From positions 35,877-99,876 of the forward strand of contig VXNS01000021.1 of assembly GCA_009840445.1 (NCBI GenBank): 64,000 nucleotides of DNA, read 5' to 3'. This document shows positions 1 through 9,750 of this stretch, piece by piece. Source of the stretch: Synechococcus sp. SB0662_bin_14. Lineage in GTDB: Bacteria; Cyanobacteriota; Cyanobacteriia; PCC-6307; Cyanobiaceae. The position numbers were made by a program, and so were the translations under genes. Positions within the stretch are counted from its first letter, which is position 1. Each line of letters starts with the position of its first letter. Below the pieces are notes generated by a model that was given only the letters and a program-made list of their open reading frames with translations, was not told the DNA's origin and searched no databases.

Positions 1-352
1 GTCCCTGCTTGGGCACCATGATCTTCGTGCGTTCCAGCGGACCGGCAGTTCCCGCCGCCACGCCCGCACCACGGTTCAAGCTGTGAACGTACAACGCCGG
101 GGCGACGTGGTGACCGTTGATGTGCAGTGCAGTGGCTTCCTCTACGGCATGATGAGATTGCTGGTGGGCCAGTTGGTGGCTGTGGGGGACGGCCGTCTTC
201 CCGTGCCTGTGTTCGAGCAGCGCTGGCGGCTGGGCAAACGGGAGGAGGTGCAGGAGGCGGCACCGCCCCAGGGCCTCTGCTTCATAGGCGTTGGCTATGA
301 ACCGGCCCTGTTTCCCGTCCCCGTTTCCTGGCCATGGGCCGTCTTGGGGTAG
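1..352 (+). CDS. truA: tRNA pseudouridine synthase A, C-terminal part (5' truncated by window)
   Basis: The reading frame is open from base 2 and ends at a TAG. It matches the C-terminal half of TruA, which converts uridines 38-40 of the tRNA anticodon arm to pseudouridine in the cytoplasm. The visible residues include the H-D-L/F-R-A-F-x-R stretch with paired serines (residues about 5-18 of the fragment), a family-typical region, and the GFLYGMMR segment typical of the last third of the enzyme. The catalytic aspartate lies upstream, outside the window. It is followed after 31 bases by rplM, as in many cyanobacterial ribosomal clusters, so it is probably the first gene of this run. Confidence 0.93.
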   Translation, partial: SLLGHHDLRAFQRTGSSRRHARTTVQAVNVQRRGDVVTVDVQCSGFLYGMMRLLVGQLVAVGDGRLPVPVFEQRWRLGKREEVQEAAPPQGLCFIGVGYEPALFPVPVSWPWAVLG

Positions 353-383
353 GATAAATCGTTTGTGGTCTTCCTTAGGTGCG

Positions 384-827
384 ATGAACAAGACGGTCGT
401 TCCCTCAGTGGACGCCTTGCAGCGGGACTGGTACGTGGTGGATGCTGCCGGTCAGACCCTGGGACGTCTGGCCAGTGAAATCGCCAAGATCCTGCGGGGC
501 AAGCACAAGCCCACCTTCACGCCCCACATGGACGTGGGTGACTTTATCGTGGTGGTCAATGCGGAGAAGGTGACCGTGGGGGGCAGGAAAGCCCATCAAA
601 AGCTTTACCGCCGCCACTCCGGTCGCCCCGGGGGCATGAAGGTGGAAACCTTCAGCCACCTGCAAGCCCGTTTGCCGGAGCGGATCATTGAAACTGCCGT
701 GCGGGGGATGCTGCCCCGCAATGCCCTGGGCCGCCAGTTGTTCCGCAAGCTCAAGGTGTACCGCGGTCCTGCTCATCCCCATGGGGCGCAGCGTCCAACC
801 ACGCTCCCCCTCTCCACCGCCAGTTGA
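384..827 (+). CDS. rplM: 50S ribosomal protein L13
   Basis: The product is 147 residues, the normal size for L13, an early-assembling protein of the large ribosomal subunit. Recognisable family segments are W-Y-V-V-D-A near residue 15, G-R-L-A near 28, the K-x-T-F-T-P stretch near 45, and P-R-N-A-L-G-R near 112. I start at the ATG at 384, which follows a purine-rich TAGGTG, and not at the longer upstream extension, which would overlap truA. Its stop codon overlaps the start of rpsI, so the two are translationally coupled. Confidence 0.97.
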   Translation: MNKTVVPSVDALQRDWYVVDAAGQTLGRLASEIAKILRGKHKPTFTPHMDVGDFIVVVNAEKVTVGGRKAHQKLYRRHSGRPGGMKVETFSHLQARLPERIIETAVRGMLPRNALGRQLFRKLKVYRGPAHPHGAQRPTTLPLSTAS

Positions 828-1237
828 TGATGTCAAACACTGAAAACACCGTCTCCTATTGGGGCACGGGCCGCCGTAAGACTGCCATTGCCCGGGTTCG
901 CCTGGTGCCTGGCAATGGCCAGGTCACCATTAACGGCCGTTCCGCAACGGACTACCTCAACCACAACCTGGCCTTCATGTCTGCGGTCACCGCCGCGTTG
1001 GAGACCCTTGGCCTGGAAAAGGAGTATGACCTGTTGGTGAATTCCAAGGGGGGTGGTCTGAGTGGCCAGGCGGATGCCATCAAGCAGGGGGTTGCCCGGG
1101 CGCTGTGCAAGCTCTCCCCTGACAACCGCAAGCCCCTCAAGGCGGAAGGCCACCTCAGCCGTGACCCCCGCGCCAAGGAGCGCCGCAAGTACGGCCTCAA
1201 AAAAGCCCGCAAGGCTCCCCAATTCTCCAAGCGCTGA
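827..1237 (+). CDS. rpsI: 30S ribosomal protein S9
   Basis: The product is about 136 residues and matches S9, whose C-terminal tail reaches the P-site tRNA. The [12 protein letters not shown] block near the N-terminus and the basic end P-Q-F-S-K-R are diagnostic. There are two tandem ATG codons (827 and 830) and a TTG at 824. The ATG at 827 shares its A with the TGA of rplM, which is typical of coupled ribosomal genes. It precedes rpmE by 8 bases. Confidence 0.97.
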   Translation: MMSNTENTVSYWGTGRRKTAIARVRLVPGNGQVTINGRSATDYLNHNLAFMSAVTAALETLGLEKEYDLLVNSKGGGLSGQADAIKQGVARALCKLSPDNRKPLKAEGHLSRDPRAKERRKYGLKKARKAPQFSKR

Positions 1238-1245
1238 GTTACGCC

Positions 1246-1479
1246 ATGCCCAAACAGGACATTCACCCCGCCTGGTACCCGGATGCCAAGGTGATCTGCA
1301 ACGGTCAGGAGATCATGACCGTTGGCTCCACCCAACCCGAGATCAACGTGGAAGTGTGGAGCGGTAACCACCCCTTCTTTACCGGCACCCAGAAGATCCT
1401 GGACACGGAAGGGCGCGTGGACCGTTTCATGAAGAAGTACGGCATCCGCTCCAATCGGGTGGACGGGAAAAAGCGTTAA
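1246..1479 (+). CDS. rpmE: 50S ribosomal protein L31, zinc-independent form
   Basis: The product is 77 residues and belongs to the L31 family, a small large-subunit protein bridging toward the small subunit. The family core H-P-F-F-T-G-x-Q and G-R-V-D-R-F is present. The four zinc-binding cysteines of C-plus L31 are not: only one Cys is seen (V-I-C-N-G), and the usual V-C-S-x-C-H-P-F-F reads V-W-S-G-N-H-P-F-F. This is therefore a C-minus form that should not bind zinc. It is co-directional and closely spaced between rpsI and prfA. Confidence 0.96.
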   Translation: MPKQDIHPAWYPDAKVICNGQEIMTVGSTQPEINVEVWSGNHPFFTGTQKILDTEGRVDRFMKKYGIRSNRVDGKKR

Positions 1480-1498
1480 AGCTTCCACTACAACTGTG

Positions 1499-1516
1499 GT
1501 GGCCCGCTGGGGCCAC
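1499..1516 (+). other. Perfect 7-bp hairpin between rpmE and prfA
   Basis: GTGGCCC and GGGCCAC form a perfect GC-rich stem with a four-base loop directly after rpmE. No run of T follows, so it is not a standard intrinsic terminator. It may modulate read-through or protect the upstream mRNA 3' end. Confidence 0.45.
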
Positions 1517-1560
1517 GGTTGCAGGAAAGGCTCCTCTGTTTTCTAGGAAAGGCTTTGCTG

Positions 1561-2664
<1,104 letters not shown>

Positions 2665-2713
2665 GACCACCGGGGAAGTCCCCCCGTTCCCCCATGCATG
2701 CCCGCCTCAGCGC

Positions 2714-3211
2714 TCAAACACCGATGACGTACTTCTGCCACTCCTGCCGTTGGCCGTTGCGAATCTGTCGGGAGGCTTCAAAGTAAAGAGAACTGACGGG
2801 GCGGCGCGGCCGGCAGGCAATGGTCATGCCAGCTTCCCGAGGGGTTCGACTCCCCTTATGCACATTGCAGCGGAGGCAAGCCGTCACCACGTTGTCCCAG
2901 GTGTGCTGGCCTCCCCGGCTGCGGGGGCGCACATGGTCCACGGAGAGTTGCTCTCCCCTGTAGCCGCAATACTGGCAGGTGTGCAGATCCCGTTGTAGGA
3001 CGTTGCGGCGGGTGAGGGGAATTTCCTTGAAGGGAATGCAGACGTACTGGCGCAGGCGAATCACGGTGGGGACCAGCAGGTCCTTGTGGACAACAACCGT
3101 GTCCTGCTCCAGGCTTTCCGCCTTGCCCTTGAGCATCATGACCACGGCCCGCTTCCAGCTTGTGATGTTGAGGGGTTCGTAGGAGGCATTCAGGACCAGA
3201 ACCTGCCCCAT
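2714..3211 (-). CDS. HNH endonuclease family protein
   Basis: The product is 165 residues and begins M-G-Q-V-L-V-L-N-A-S-Y-E-P, the usual start of a small HNH nuclease family common in cyanobacteria and other bacteria. The HNH core is visible: a C-x-x-C pair (C-Q-Y-C-G), then V-D-H-V-x-P-R-S-R-G-G, W-D-N, and a second zinc pair C-L-R-C-N with a following K. The cellular substrate of this conserved family is not established. An alternative ATG at 3220 adds three residues. Its start region overlaps, in opposite orientation, the first possible start of the DNA methyltransferase. Confidence 0.9.
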   Translation of the reverse strand: MGQVLVLNASYEPLNITSWKRAVVMMLKGKAESLEQDTVVVHKDLLVPTVIRLRQYVCIPFKEIPLTRRNVLQRDLHTCQYCGYRGEQLSVDHVRPRSRGGQHTWDNVVTACLRCNVHKGSRTPREAGMTIACRPRRPVSSLYFEASRQIRNGQRQEWQKYVIGV

Positions 3212-4151
3212 GCAGACCATGGCTGATGTTCAGCAGCATAATAGGACAGGACAAGACAGGTACGGTTTCCGGGGGTGTTCATTGACCATTGGGGATCTCA
3301 CGCAGGCAACGCTGGCCGGCAACAACGTTCGGATCCTGGTGGGTGACAGCCGTCACGTGCTGGGACAGATTGGGCCGGGGATCGCCCAGTGCTGCGTCAC
3401 CTCACCGCCGTACTGGGGGCTTCGCGACTACGACCATGGGGACCAGATTGGCGCTGAGTCTTCCCCCGAAGCGTACGTGTCGAACCTGGTGGCGGTCTTC
3501 CGGGGGGTGCGTCGGGTGCTACGGGACAACGGGACCCTGTGGCTCAATGTTGGTGACGGCTACGCCCGTAACGGTGGTACGGGACGCAGTGGTCCCAATG
3601 CCTTGGTGGGCAATACGAAGAAGCTGATTCAGCAGCGCAACTGCAAGGTGCCCAACTGCTGGGGACTCAAGGATCGGGACCTGATGGGCCTGCCATGGCG
3701 GGTTGCGTTCGCGCTGCAAGAAGATGGCTGGCTGCTGCGGTCAAAGATCACCTGGATCAAGAAGGCCCCCATGCCGGAAAGTGTCAAGAATCGACCCTCC
3801 AACGCCACTGAGGACATATTTCTATTTGCGAAGAATCCAAGCTATTACTACGATAACCAGGCAGCGCGGGAAGAGAGCGGCGCCAACCTGAGAAACTACT
3901 GGGTGCTGGGTCCCGATTCCAGTGGTGTACACCATCCAGCGGTTTTTCCCAGAGAATTGGCCAGACGGTGCATCCTGCTGGGCAGTCGGCCGGGTGACGT
4001 TATCCTTGATCCATTTTCCGGATCCGGGACCAGCGGTGTTGTGGCGGCTCAGTCGAATCGCAGGGCAATTCTTGTCGAATTGAATCCAGTCTACGCTCAG
4101 CAGTCGCGGTCGAGGATCAATCAAGATCTTCAACTGACAATGATTCCATAG
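3210..4151 (+). CDS. Type II DNA methyltransferase, SPPY-type (probable N4-cytosine)
   Basis: The product is up to 313 residues. The catalytic motif IV T-S-P-P-Y-W-G is at residues 64-70 and the AdoMet-binding motif I D-P-F-S-G-S-G is near 267-273. Catalytic motif before the AdoMet motif is the beta-class order of amino-methyltransferases. S-P-P-Y is usual for N4-cytosine enzymes, while N6-adenine enzymes more often have D/N-P-P-Y. It lies 6 bases before an NgoMIV-like endonuclease, whose expected target GCCGGC has no adenine, which also favours m4C. The start is uncertain: ATG 3210, ATG 3219 or TTG 3282. The later starts would avoid overlap with the divergent HNH gene. Likely horizontally acquired. 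Confidence 0.9.
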   Translation: MQTMADVQQHNRTGQDRYGFRGCSLTIGDLTQATLAGNNVRILVGDSRHVLGQIGPGIAQCCVTSPPYWGLRDYDHGDQIGAESSPEAYVSNLVAVFRGVRRVLRDNGTLWLNVGDGYARNGGTGRSGPNALVGNTKKLIQQRNCKVPNCWGLKDRDLMGLPWRVAFALQEDGWLLRSKITWIKKAPMPESVKNRPSNATEDIFLFAKNPSYYYDNQAAREESGANLRNYWVLGPDSSGVHHPAVFPRELARRCILLGSRPGDVILDPFSGSGTSGVVAAQSNRRAILVELNPVYAQQSRSRINQDLQLTMIP

Positions 4152-4157
4152 GAGACC

Positions 4158-5024
4158 ATGACCACCCTCAGAAAGCTACGAAGTGATTACCATGTCAAGC
4201 TGGGGCAACAGGTGATCCGTTTTTCTACTCGAGCAGGCATAAGTTATCCGAATTTTGCGGATTGCAGCAGTCGTTCCAGTGTTCTGATTGCTAACGGCAT
4301 TGCAGAGGCGTTGGGTGTTCCCCGACAGACTTCTATACAGATCCCAGCGCAGAGCGCTGGTGCTCTATTTGAGAACCTCACTTGTGAGTTCATTGAACAC
4401 ACGTTCACAGCGATCAGTCGCATGAGACCAGGCAAATGGAAGTACTTGACCTCGCAGACCCAGATTTCCAGATTTGCACAGTATCGCCACCTGAAAGTGC
4501 TCGATGATCTCGTCAGAGATAACAGAGACCTATCAACAGCACTCGGACAAGATTATCTTGTGACACCAGATATTGTCGTCGCCCGTAACACCGTATCCCA
4601 TAACGACATCAATGGGCAGACAACGTTTCTGGATCATCCAGGCATCGCAACCCTGACACCGTTCTTAGAATCGAACCGTTCTCCTGCACTGCCTTTTTTA
4701 CATGCCAGTGTGTCCTGTAAATGGACAATTCGGAGTGATCGCTCACAGAATACCAGGACCGAGGCCCTCAATCTGATCCGCAATAGAAAAGGCCGATTGC
4801 CTCATATTGTTGCTGTGACCGCAGAACCTCTGCCGATGCGCATCGCCTCTCTAGCACTGGGCACTGGAGACTTGGATTGCGTCTATCACATTGCCTTGGA
4901 CGAATTGAAGACGGTTTGTAGGGCATTGCCAAGTTGCGAAGATCAGGCGGAGATGCTATTGACCATGATTGATGGGGATCGACTACGAGACATCAGTGAT
5001 CTGCCTTTTGATCTCGCTGTCTGA
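4158..5024 (+). CDS. NgoMIV-type type II restriction endonuclease
   Basis: The product is 288 residues and closely resembles NgoMIV (286 residues, cuts G^CCGGC, tetrameric) over its whole length as I recall that sequence. The active-site set is intact: E72, the P-D pair at 137-138, S186-x-K188 (S-C-K-W-T-I-R-S-D-R) and E202, then the segment N-R-K-G-R-L-P-H-I-V. The C-terminus D-I-S-D-L-P-x-D-L-A-V also fits. It should cleave unmodified invading DNA in the cytoplasm. It is the partner of the upstream methyltransferase. Base composition is visibly more AT-rich than the neighbouring ribosomal genes, consistent with transfer. Confidence 0.93.
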   Translation: MTTLRKLRSDYHVKLGQQVIRFSTRAGISYPNFADCSSRSSVLIANGIAEALGVPRQTSIQIPAQSAGALFENLTCEFIEHTFTAISRMRPGKWKYLTSQTQISRFAQYRHLKVLDDLVRDNRDLSTALGQDYLVTPDIVVARNTVSHNDINGQTTFLDHPGIATLTPFLESNRSPALPFLHASVSCKWTIRSDRSQNTRTEALNLIRNRKGRLPHIVAVTAEPLPMRIASLALGTGDLDCVYHIALDELKTVCRALPSCEDQAEMLLTMIDGDRLRDISDLPFDLAV

Positions 5025-5029
5025 ACAGT

Positions 5030-5239
5030 TTGGACAACATTGCCTACCGCCCGCACATTCACCGCGCCTCGGAGAGGGCCATTCTGGCAGGCAGGAAACT
5101 CGAGTACGACGCGACAGTAACGGATCGGTTTCAACCTTTGGAGGGTGCGCTTGCCTGTCTGGTGGAAGACTTTAATGTCTGTGGATTGAACCCCGCTGTC
5201 GTTCCAATTGTCCACCCCTTTGCAACAGCATGGGATTAA
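5030..5239 (+). CDS. Small hypothetical protein behind the restriction gene
   Basis: A 69-codon ORF starts 5 bases after the restriction endonuclease stop and reads M-D-N-I-A-Y-R-P-H-I-H. I recognise no family. No membrane segment or signal peptide is visible. The tight spacing suggests co-transcription with the R-M genes, but it could equally be a chance ORF or the remnant of a gene interrupted when the R-M pair inserted. Confidence 0.3.
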   Translation: MDNIAYRPHIHRASERAILAGRKLEYDATVTDRFQPLEGALACLVEDFNVCGLNPAVVPIVHPFATAWD

Positions 5240-5518
5240 AAATTCGGAATCATGAATGTTAATGACAACAATCCCTGATGCTCCGTCTCCCCACAAGGAC
5301 AAAATTGATCCCCCTCAGGAGGCTTTTCAACAAGCTCTTACGGCATTGCACATCGCATCCCCCCAGGCGGAACCGCAACAAGCAAGTTGTTTTAGGAGTT
5401 AACACTACGTAGTAGGGGCTGTCCAGAGGGGAGAACACTCCCGACCTCGCTAGCGGCAATCATGAAGTCCACCTCTTCCTTCAGCTCCGTTCGGATCTCC
5501 AGTCCAGCAGGGCGCCCA
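5240..5518. other. Intergenic stretch between the R-M genes and lepA
   Basis: No convincing gene is present. On the minus strand, just after the lepA stop, another frame stays open for about 45 codons and has protein-like composition ([19 protein letters not shown]). It lacks a start and could be a gene remnant at the edge of the acquired R-M segment. I see no clear terminator or tRNA. Confidence 0.35.
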
Positions 5519-7327
5519 TCAGCTATTAAGTTTGAGAACCGCCATAAACGCCTCCTGGGGCACCTCCACCTTGCCCATGGCTTTCATGCGTTTTTTCCCC
5601 TTGGCTTGTTTCTTGAGCAGTTTCTTCTTGCGGGAAATGTCACCGCCGTAGCACTTAGCCAGCACGTCCTTGCGCATGGCGGAAATGGAGGTGGCGGCAA
5701 TCACCCGGGAACCAATGGCCGCCTGGATGGGAATTTTGAATTGTTGCCGTGGCACCAGCTCTTTGAGTTTGTCCACCAGGGCCCTGCCAATTCCGTAGGC
5801 CTTATCCCGATGCACAATGGTGGTGAGGGGATCGGCCCGTTCGCTGTTGATCAAAATATCCAGCCGCACCAACTGATTTTCGCGATAGCCAATGAATGCG
5901 TAGTCCATGGAGGCATATCCCTTGGTGCGGGATTTGAGTTGGTCAAAGAAGTCATTGACCACTTCAGCCAAGGGCAGTTCGTAAATCAGCATGACCCTTT
6001 CCTTGGTGATGTATTTCATGTCTGTGAATTCACCCCGCCGTTCCTGGCACAGCTCCATCAAGGCGCCGTTGTAACTGTTGGGGGCGTAGATTTCCAGGCG
6101 CACGTAGGGTTCCTCAATGGACAGGCGCTGTTGAAGATCCGGCAGGGTGGCCGGGTTATCCACAAGCTGGGTGGCGCCGTCCAGACGGATCACGCGATAA
6201 ATCACCGATGGCGCCGTGACAATCAAATCCAGGCCGTATTCCCGCTCCAGCCGCTCCTGCACCACGTCCATGTGGAGCAGCCCCAGAAAGCCACACCGAA
6301 AGCCGAAGCCCATGGCGCTGCTGGTTTCCGGTTCATGGTGCAAGGCGGCATCGGACAGCTTGAGCTTTTCCAAGGCATCCCGTAGATCGGGGTATTGGTC
6401 CGCTTCCGTTGGAAACAACCCACAGAACACCATGGGTTTGGCTTCGCTATAGCCAGGCAGGGGGTGATCCGTGGGGGCTGCCGCCGTGGTGATGGTGTCC
6501 CCTACCCGGGCATCGGCCACCGCCTTGATGGAGGCCGCCAGGTAGCCCACCTCCCCGGCATGCAACTGGTCCACCTGTTGCTGATTGGGAGCCATCACCC
6601 CCACCTCGTCCAGGGCGTAGCGTTTGCCGGAGGCCATGAGCAGGATGGCGTCCTTGGCGCCAATGGCGCCAGCCATCACGCGGAAGTACACCACCACACC
6701 CCGGTAAGGGTCGTAGTAGGAGTCAAAGATGAGGGCGGCAAGGGGTTCGGCGGTGCGCTCGCTGGGTGCGGGGATGCGCTCCACAACGGCTTGCAGAATC
6801 TCACCAATGCCCAGGCCCGTCTTGGCGGAGCAGGTGATGGCCGTGCTGGCGTCCAGCCCGATGATCTCCTCGATTTCTGTTTTGACCCGCTCGGGCTCGG
6901 CGCCGGGGAGATCCACCTTATTGAGCACCGGGATGATTTCCAGGTCGTTCTCAAGGGCCAGGTAGACGTTGGAGAGAGTTTGGGCCTCCACCCCCTGGCT
7001 GGCGTCCACCACCAGCAACGCCCCTTCACAGGCCTGCAAGCTGCGGCTCACCTCGTAGGAAAAGTCCACATGGCCAGGGGTATCAATCAGGTTCAGGCAA
7101 TAGGCCTGCCCATCCCCCGCCTGGTGCATCATGCGGGCCGCCTGGAGCTTGATGGTGATGCCCCGCTCCCGCTCCAGGTCCATGGTGTCCAGGAACTGGT
7201 CCTGCATGTCCCGCTGGGCCACGGTGCCCGTATCTTGCAGGAGCCGGTCCGCCAGGGTGGACTTGCCGTGGTCGATGTGGGCAATGATGCAGAAATTACG
7301 GATGTGGGAGGTGGGAACGTCCGTCAT
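5519..7327 (-). CDS. lepA: Elongation factor 4 (back-translocating GTPase LepA)
   Basis: The product is 602 residues, normal for LepA/EF4, a ribosome-associated GTPase affecting elongation and subunit biogenesis. The N-terminus carries the G1 loop A-H-I-D-H-G-K-S-T, then [14 protein letters not shown] and N-K-V-D. The LepA-specific C-terminus with basic [16 protein letters not shown] is intact, ending L-K-L-N-S. I take the ATG at 7327 because a TTG nine bases upstream adds only three unconserved residues. It is followed upstream on the chromosome by fmt on the same strand. Confidence 0.97.
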   Translation of the reverse strand: MTDVPTSHIRNFCIIAHIDHGKSTLADRLLQDTGTVAQRDMQDQFLDTMDLERERGITIKLQAARMMHQAGDGQAYCLNLIDTPGHVDFSYEVSRSLQACEGALLVVDASQGVEAQTLSNVYLALENDLEIIPVLNKVDLPGAEPERVKTEIEEIIGLDASTAITCSAKTGLGIGEILQAVVERIPAPSERTAEPLAALIFDSYYDPYRGVVVYFRVMAGAIGAKDAILLMASGKRYALDEVGVMAPNQQQVDQLHAGEVGYLAASIKAVADARVGDTITTAAAPTDHPLPGYSEAKPMVFCGLFPTEADQYPDLRDALEKLKLSDAALHHEPETSSAMGFGFRCGFLGLLHMDVVQERLEREYGLDLIVTAPSVIYRVIRLDGATQLVDNPATLPDLQQRLSIEEPYVRLEIYAPNSYNGALMELCQERRGEFTDMKYITKERVMLIYELPLAEVVNDFFDQLKSRTKGYASMDYAFIGYRENQLVRLDILINSERADPLTTIVHRDKAYGIGRALVDKLKELVPRQQFKIPIQAAIGSRVIAATSISAMRKDVLAKCYGGDISRKKKLLKKQAKGKKRMKAMGKVEVPQEAFMAVLKLNS

Positions 7328-7374
7328 CAGAGGCAATTCACACGATCAACTTTATTCTTTGGACCAGCCCCTGC

Positions 7375-8367
7375 CTACCCCAGCCGCTGCCCCACTTCAG
7401 CCTTGAGCACCTGGTACAGGCGTGGCCCCCGGCAGGGTGTCTTGCCGGCCAACTGGGCCTCCTGCAGGAGCAGGTGTCCCTCACCCGTGAACACCACCAA
7501 TCCTTCACCGGGGGCCACAGCCACCACCTGGCCCGGCTGGCCCGACGGCCATGACGTTTGCGCCAGTGCCATCATCGGGGCGCCAGCCATGGCTCCCAGT
7601 TCCTCAGCCCGCTCCGGCAGCAAGGGTACTGTGGCCATCACCTTGAGCCGCTGCCCTTGCCACCGGGTCACGGCACGGGGATAGAAGGCCATCACCCGGC
7701 GGTGCAGTTGCAGGGCAGGCTCATGCCAGGGCAGCCAGAGTTCTTCCTTGCTCAGCTTGGCGGCCATGGTGACACCCGCGGTGGGCTGAGGGGTGGGCTG
7801 GACTGGACCGGCAGCCAGCAGGGCCATGGCCTCCACCATCAACTGGGCGGTGAGTTGGCTGAGGCACTGGGCCATGGTGGCGGCAGTGTCGCAGAGACCA
7901 ATAGGTAGGCCGCGCTCCAGCAGCACCGGCCCCGTATCCAGGCCCGCTTCCATGGCCATGATGGTGACACCGGTCAGCGCGTCACCAGCCAGCACGGCCC
8001 GCTGAATCGGCGCCGCGCCACGCCAGCGGGGCAGCAGTGAGCCATGGCCGTTCCAGCACCCCAGCCTGGGCTGGGCCAGCATCTCCGGCGGCAAGATCTG
8101 TCCAAACGCCACCACCACAAACACGTCAGCCGCCAACTCCGCCAGTTGTTGCTGCAGGGCAGTGTCCTGGCGCAAGGATTGGGTGGTCCACACCGGCAAC
8201 CCCAAGTCCGCGGCCCGGCGTTTGACGGGGGAAGGCTGAAGCCGGCCGCCACGGCCCCGGCGGCGATCCGGCTGGCTCACCACCCCCACCAGCCCATGGC
8301 CCGCTGCCACCAGGGCATCAAGGCAGGGGACGGCATAGGCGGGGGTGCCCCAGAAGAGAATGCGCAC
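7375..8367 (-). CDS. fmt: Methionyl-tRNA formyltransferase
   Basis: The product is 330 residues. It uses 10-formyl-tetrahydrofolate to formylate initiator Met-tRNA. The N-terminus R-I-L-F-W-G-T-P is typical. The catalytic triad region is visible: N-G-H-G-S-L-L-P-R-W-R-G-A-A-P-I and, later, G-L-D-T-G-P-V with the catalytic Asp. A C-terminal OB-like tRNA-binding domain follows. The start is GTG at 8367, since the conserved N-terminus begins immediately there. It sits between tldE and lepA, all on the minus strand with short gaps. Confidence 0.96.
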   Translation of the reverse strand: MRILFWGTPAYAVPCLDALVAAGHGLVGVVSQPDRRRGRGGRLQPSPVKRRAADLGLPVWTTQSLRQDTALQQQLAELAADVFVVVAFGQILPPEMLAQPRLGCWNGHGSLLPRWRGAAPIQRAVLAGDALTGVTIMAMEAGLDTGPVLLERGLPIGLCDTAATMAQCLSQLTAQLMVEAMALLAAGPVQPTPQPTAGVTMAAKLSKEELWLPWHEPALQLHRRVMAFYPRAVTRWQGQRLKVMATVPLLPERAEELGAMAGAPMMALAQTSWPSGQPGQVVAVAPGEGLVVFTGEGHLLLQEAQLAGKTPCRGPRLYQVLKAEVGQRLG

Positions 8368-8378
8368 GGGGCAAGCCC

Positions 8379-9746
8379 TCAGGCTTCACCGGTGATGGTA
8401 AGTCCCTCCACCCAGACGTGGGGGGAGCGACCACTGGGGGTGCATTGGGGCTCCCCTTCACAGGCGACGATGTGTTGCAGTGCGGAGCGGATGTCCCCGG
8501 CCACTGTGGCCGCCTCGATGGAGCGTCGTTCCCCGCCGGAGAGCAGCCAACCGTCAAACGGCAGGGAAAAGGACCCCTGACTGGCCTTGACGCCGGCATG
8601 GAGGGCGGAGAGGGAGTCAATGAGGACCACCCCGCTGCTGCTGTCGCGACTGAGGGATGAATCCCCCCGCTGGCCCTCCACGTCCAGCCATTGGGGACTC
8701 AGGGTGACTTTCGCCCCCAGGTTGGCGTGGCCGGTGGCCACCGAGCCGTCCGCAAAGGCCCTGGCGGTGCCTTCGCTGTGGAGGAAATGGCGAAGACGGC
8801 CACCTTCAATGAGGGGCAGCCGCCGGGTGGGGGTGCCTTCCCCGTCAAACTCCGGCGCGGCCACATGACCAGGATGGCGGGCATCATCCGCCACCGTGAG
8901 CAGGTGGCTGGCCACCTGGGCGCCCAGGCTGCTGCGCCGGGAGAGGCTGATGCCGTCCAGCACCGCCTGGGCATTCACCATGCTGCCAAAGGCCCACAGC
9001 AGATCCAGAAAGGCTTCAGGGCCAAAGCAGACCGTGTAGACACCGGTGTCGATGGGGGCGTAGTCCAGGTGGCTGATGGTGCGTTCCGTGGCTTCGGCAA
9101 TGCAGCCCTCCAGATCCAGGTCATCCACACCGGTCGCCAACCGCACCGCCCCGGCACTGCGGGGTTTGCGGCCGGCTTCTTCGGCCCGTGGATAGAGCCA
9201 CAGGCTGGCGCTGGTGGTGCTCTGACGGCGCACCGCCCCGGCACTGTTGATATACAGCCGCTCCCGCTGGGACTGGGCCAGGCCGTTGTAGGGCACGGTG
9301 GAGATGGCCTGATGGCTGCTCAACACTTGCCGCTCCGCATCCAGGAGTCGCTCCAGAAGCGTCTGCATGGGAAGCGTTGGCTGCGGGGGCTGATGGAGAG
9401 GCGTGAGGGGATCCCGGGCCTGGGGGGACAGGCGGGGTGGGCTCTGGGCATCACCGAAGGCGCTGGCTTGGTGGGCACCTGCCAAGGCCGCCGTCAGCCC
9501 TGGTGGGGACAGATCGTTGGTGCTGGTGACGCCCACCAGACCCTGGTCATTCCAGACCCGCACCATGGCGGTGGTGCTCTGGCGAGCCTTGCGCTGCTTG
9601 GGCTCACCACGGTCCACTTGCACGGACGTGTCGTTGCCGCAGGTGATCCCCAGATCCCAGGTGGCAATGCCCATGCGGGAGGCGTCCTCCGTCATGTGTT
9701 GCCGCAACACTGCGGGATCCGGAGCCAGAAGAGATGATGCCGTCAT
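8379..9746 (-). CDS. tldE: TldE/PmbA family metalloprotease partner protein
   Basis: The product is 455 residues and belongs to the TldD/PmbA superfamily. TldE pairs with TldD to form a heteromeric protease that degrades unfolded peptides and matures some ribosomal peptides. The C-terminal beta-rich domain typical of the family is present (F-L-H-S-E-G-T-A-R, S-L-P-F-D-G-W-L-L). The HExxxH motif is absent, as expected for the non-catalytic TldE subunit. I start at the ATG at 9746 (M-T-A-S-S-L-L-A-P), 4 bases after the tldD stop. The longer upstream ORF overlaps tldD and is not conserved. Confidence 0.9.
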   Translation of the reverse strand: MTASSLLAPDPAVLRQHMTEDASRMGIATWDLGITCGNDTSVQVDRGEPKQRKARQSTTAMVRVWNDQGLVGVTSTNDLSPPGLTAALAGAHQASAFGDAQSPPRLSPQARDPLTPLHQPPQPTLPMQTLLERLLDAERQVLSSHQAISTVPYNGLAQSQRERLYINSAGAVRRQSTTSASLWLYPRAEEAGRKPRSAGAVRLATGVDDLDLEGCIAEATERTISHLDYAPIDTGVYTVCFGPEAFLDLLWAFGSMVNAQAVLDGISLSRRSSLGAQVASHLLTVADDARHPGHVAAPEFDGEGTPTRRLPLIEGGRLRHFLHSEGTARAFADGSVATGHANLGAKVTLSPQWLDVEGQRGDSSLSRDSSSGVVLIDSLSALHAGVKASQGSFSLPFDGWLLSGGERRSIEAATVAGDIRSALQHIVACEGEPQCTPSGRSPHVWVEGLTITGEA

Positions 9747-9750
9747 GGAT

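Noticed and set aside
5462..6385. Long plus-strand ORFs opposite lepA (and similar ORFs opposite fmt, tldE, gyrA, glsF and htpG)
   Set aside because: All lie antisense to clear conserved genes, with His/Gln/Gly-rich composition typical of shadow frames.
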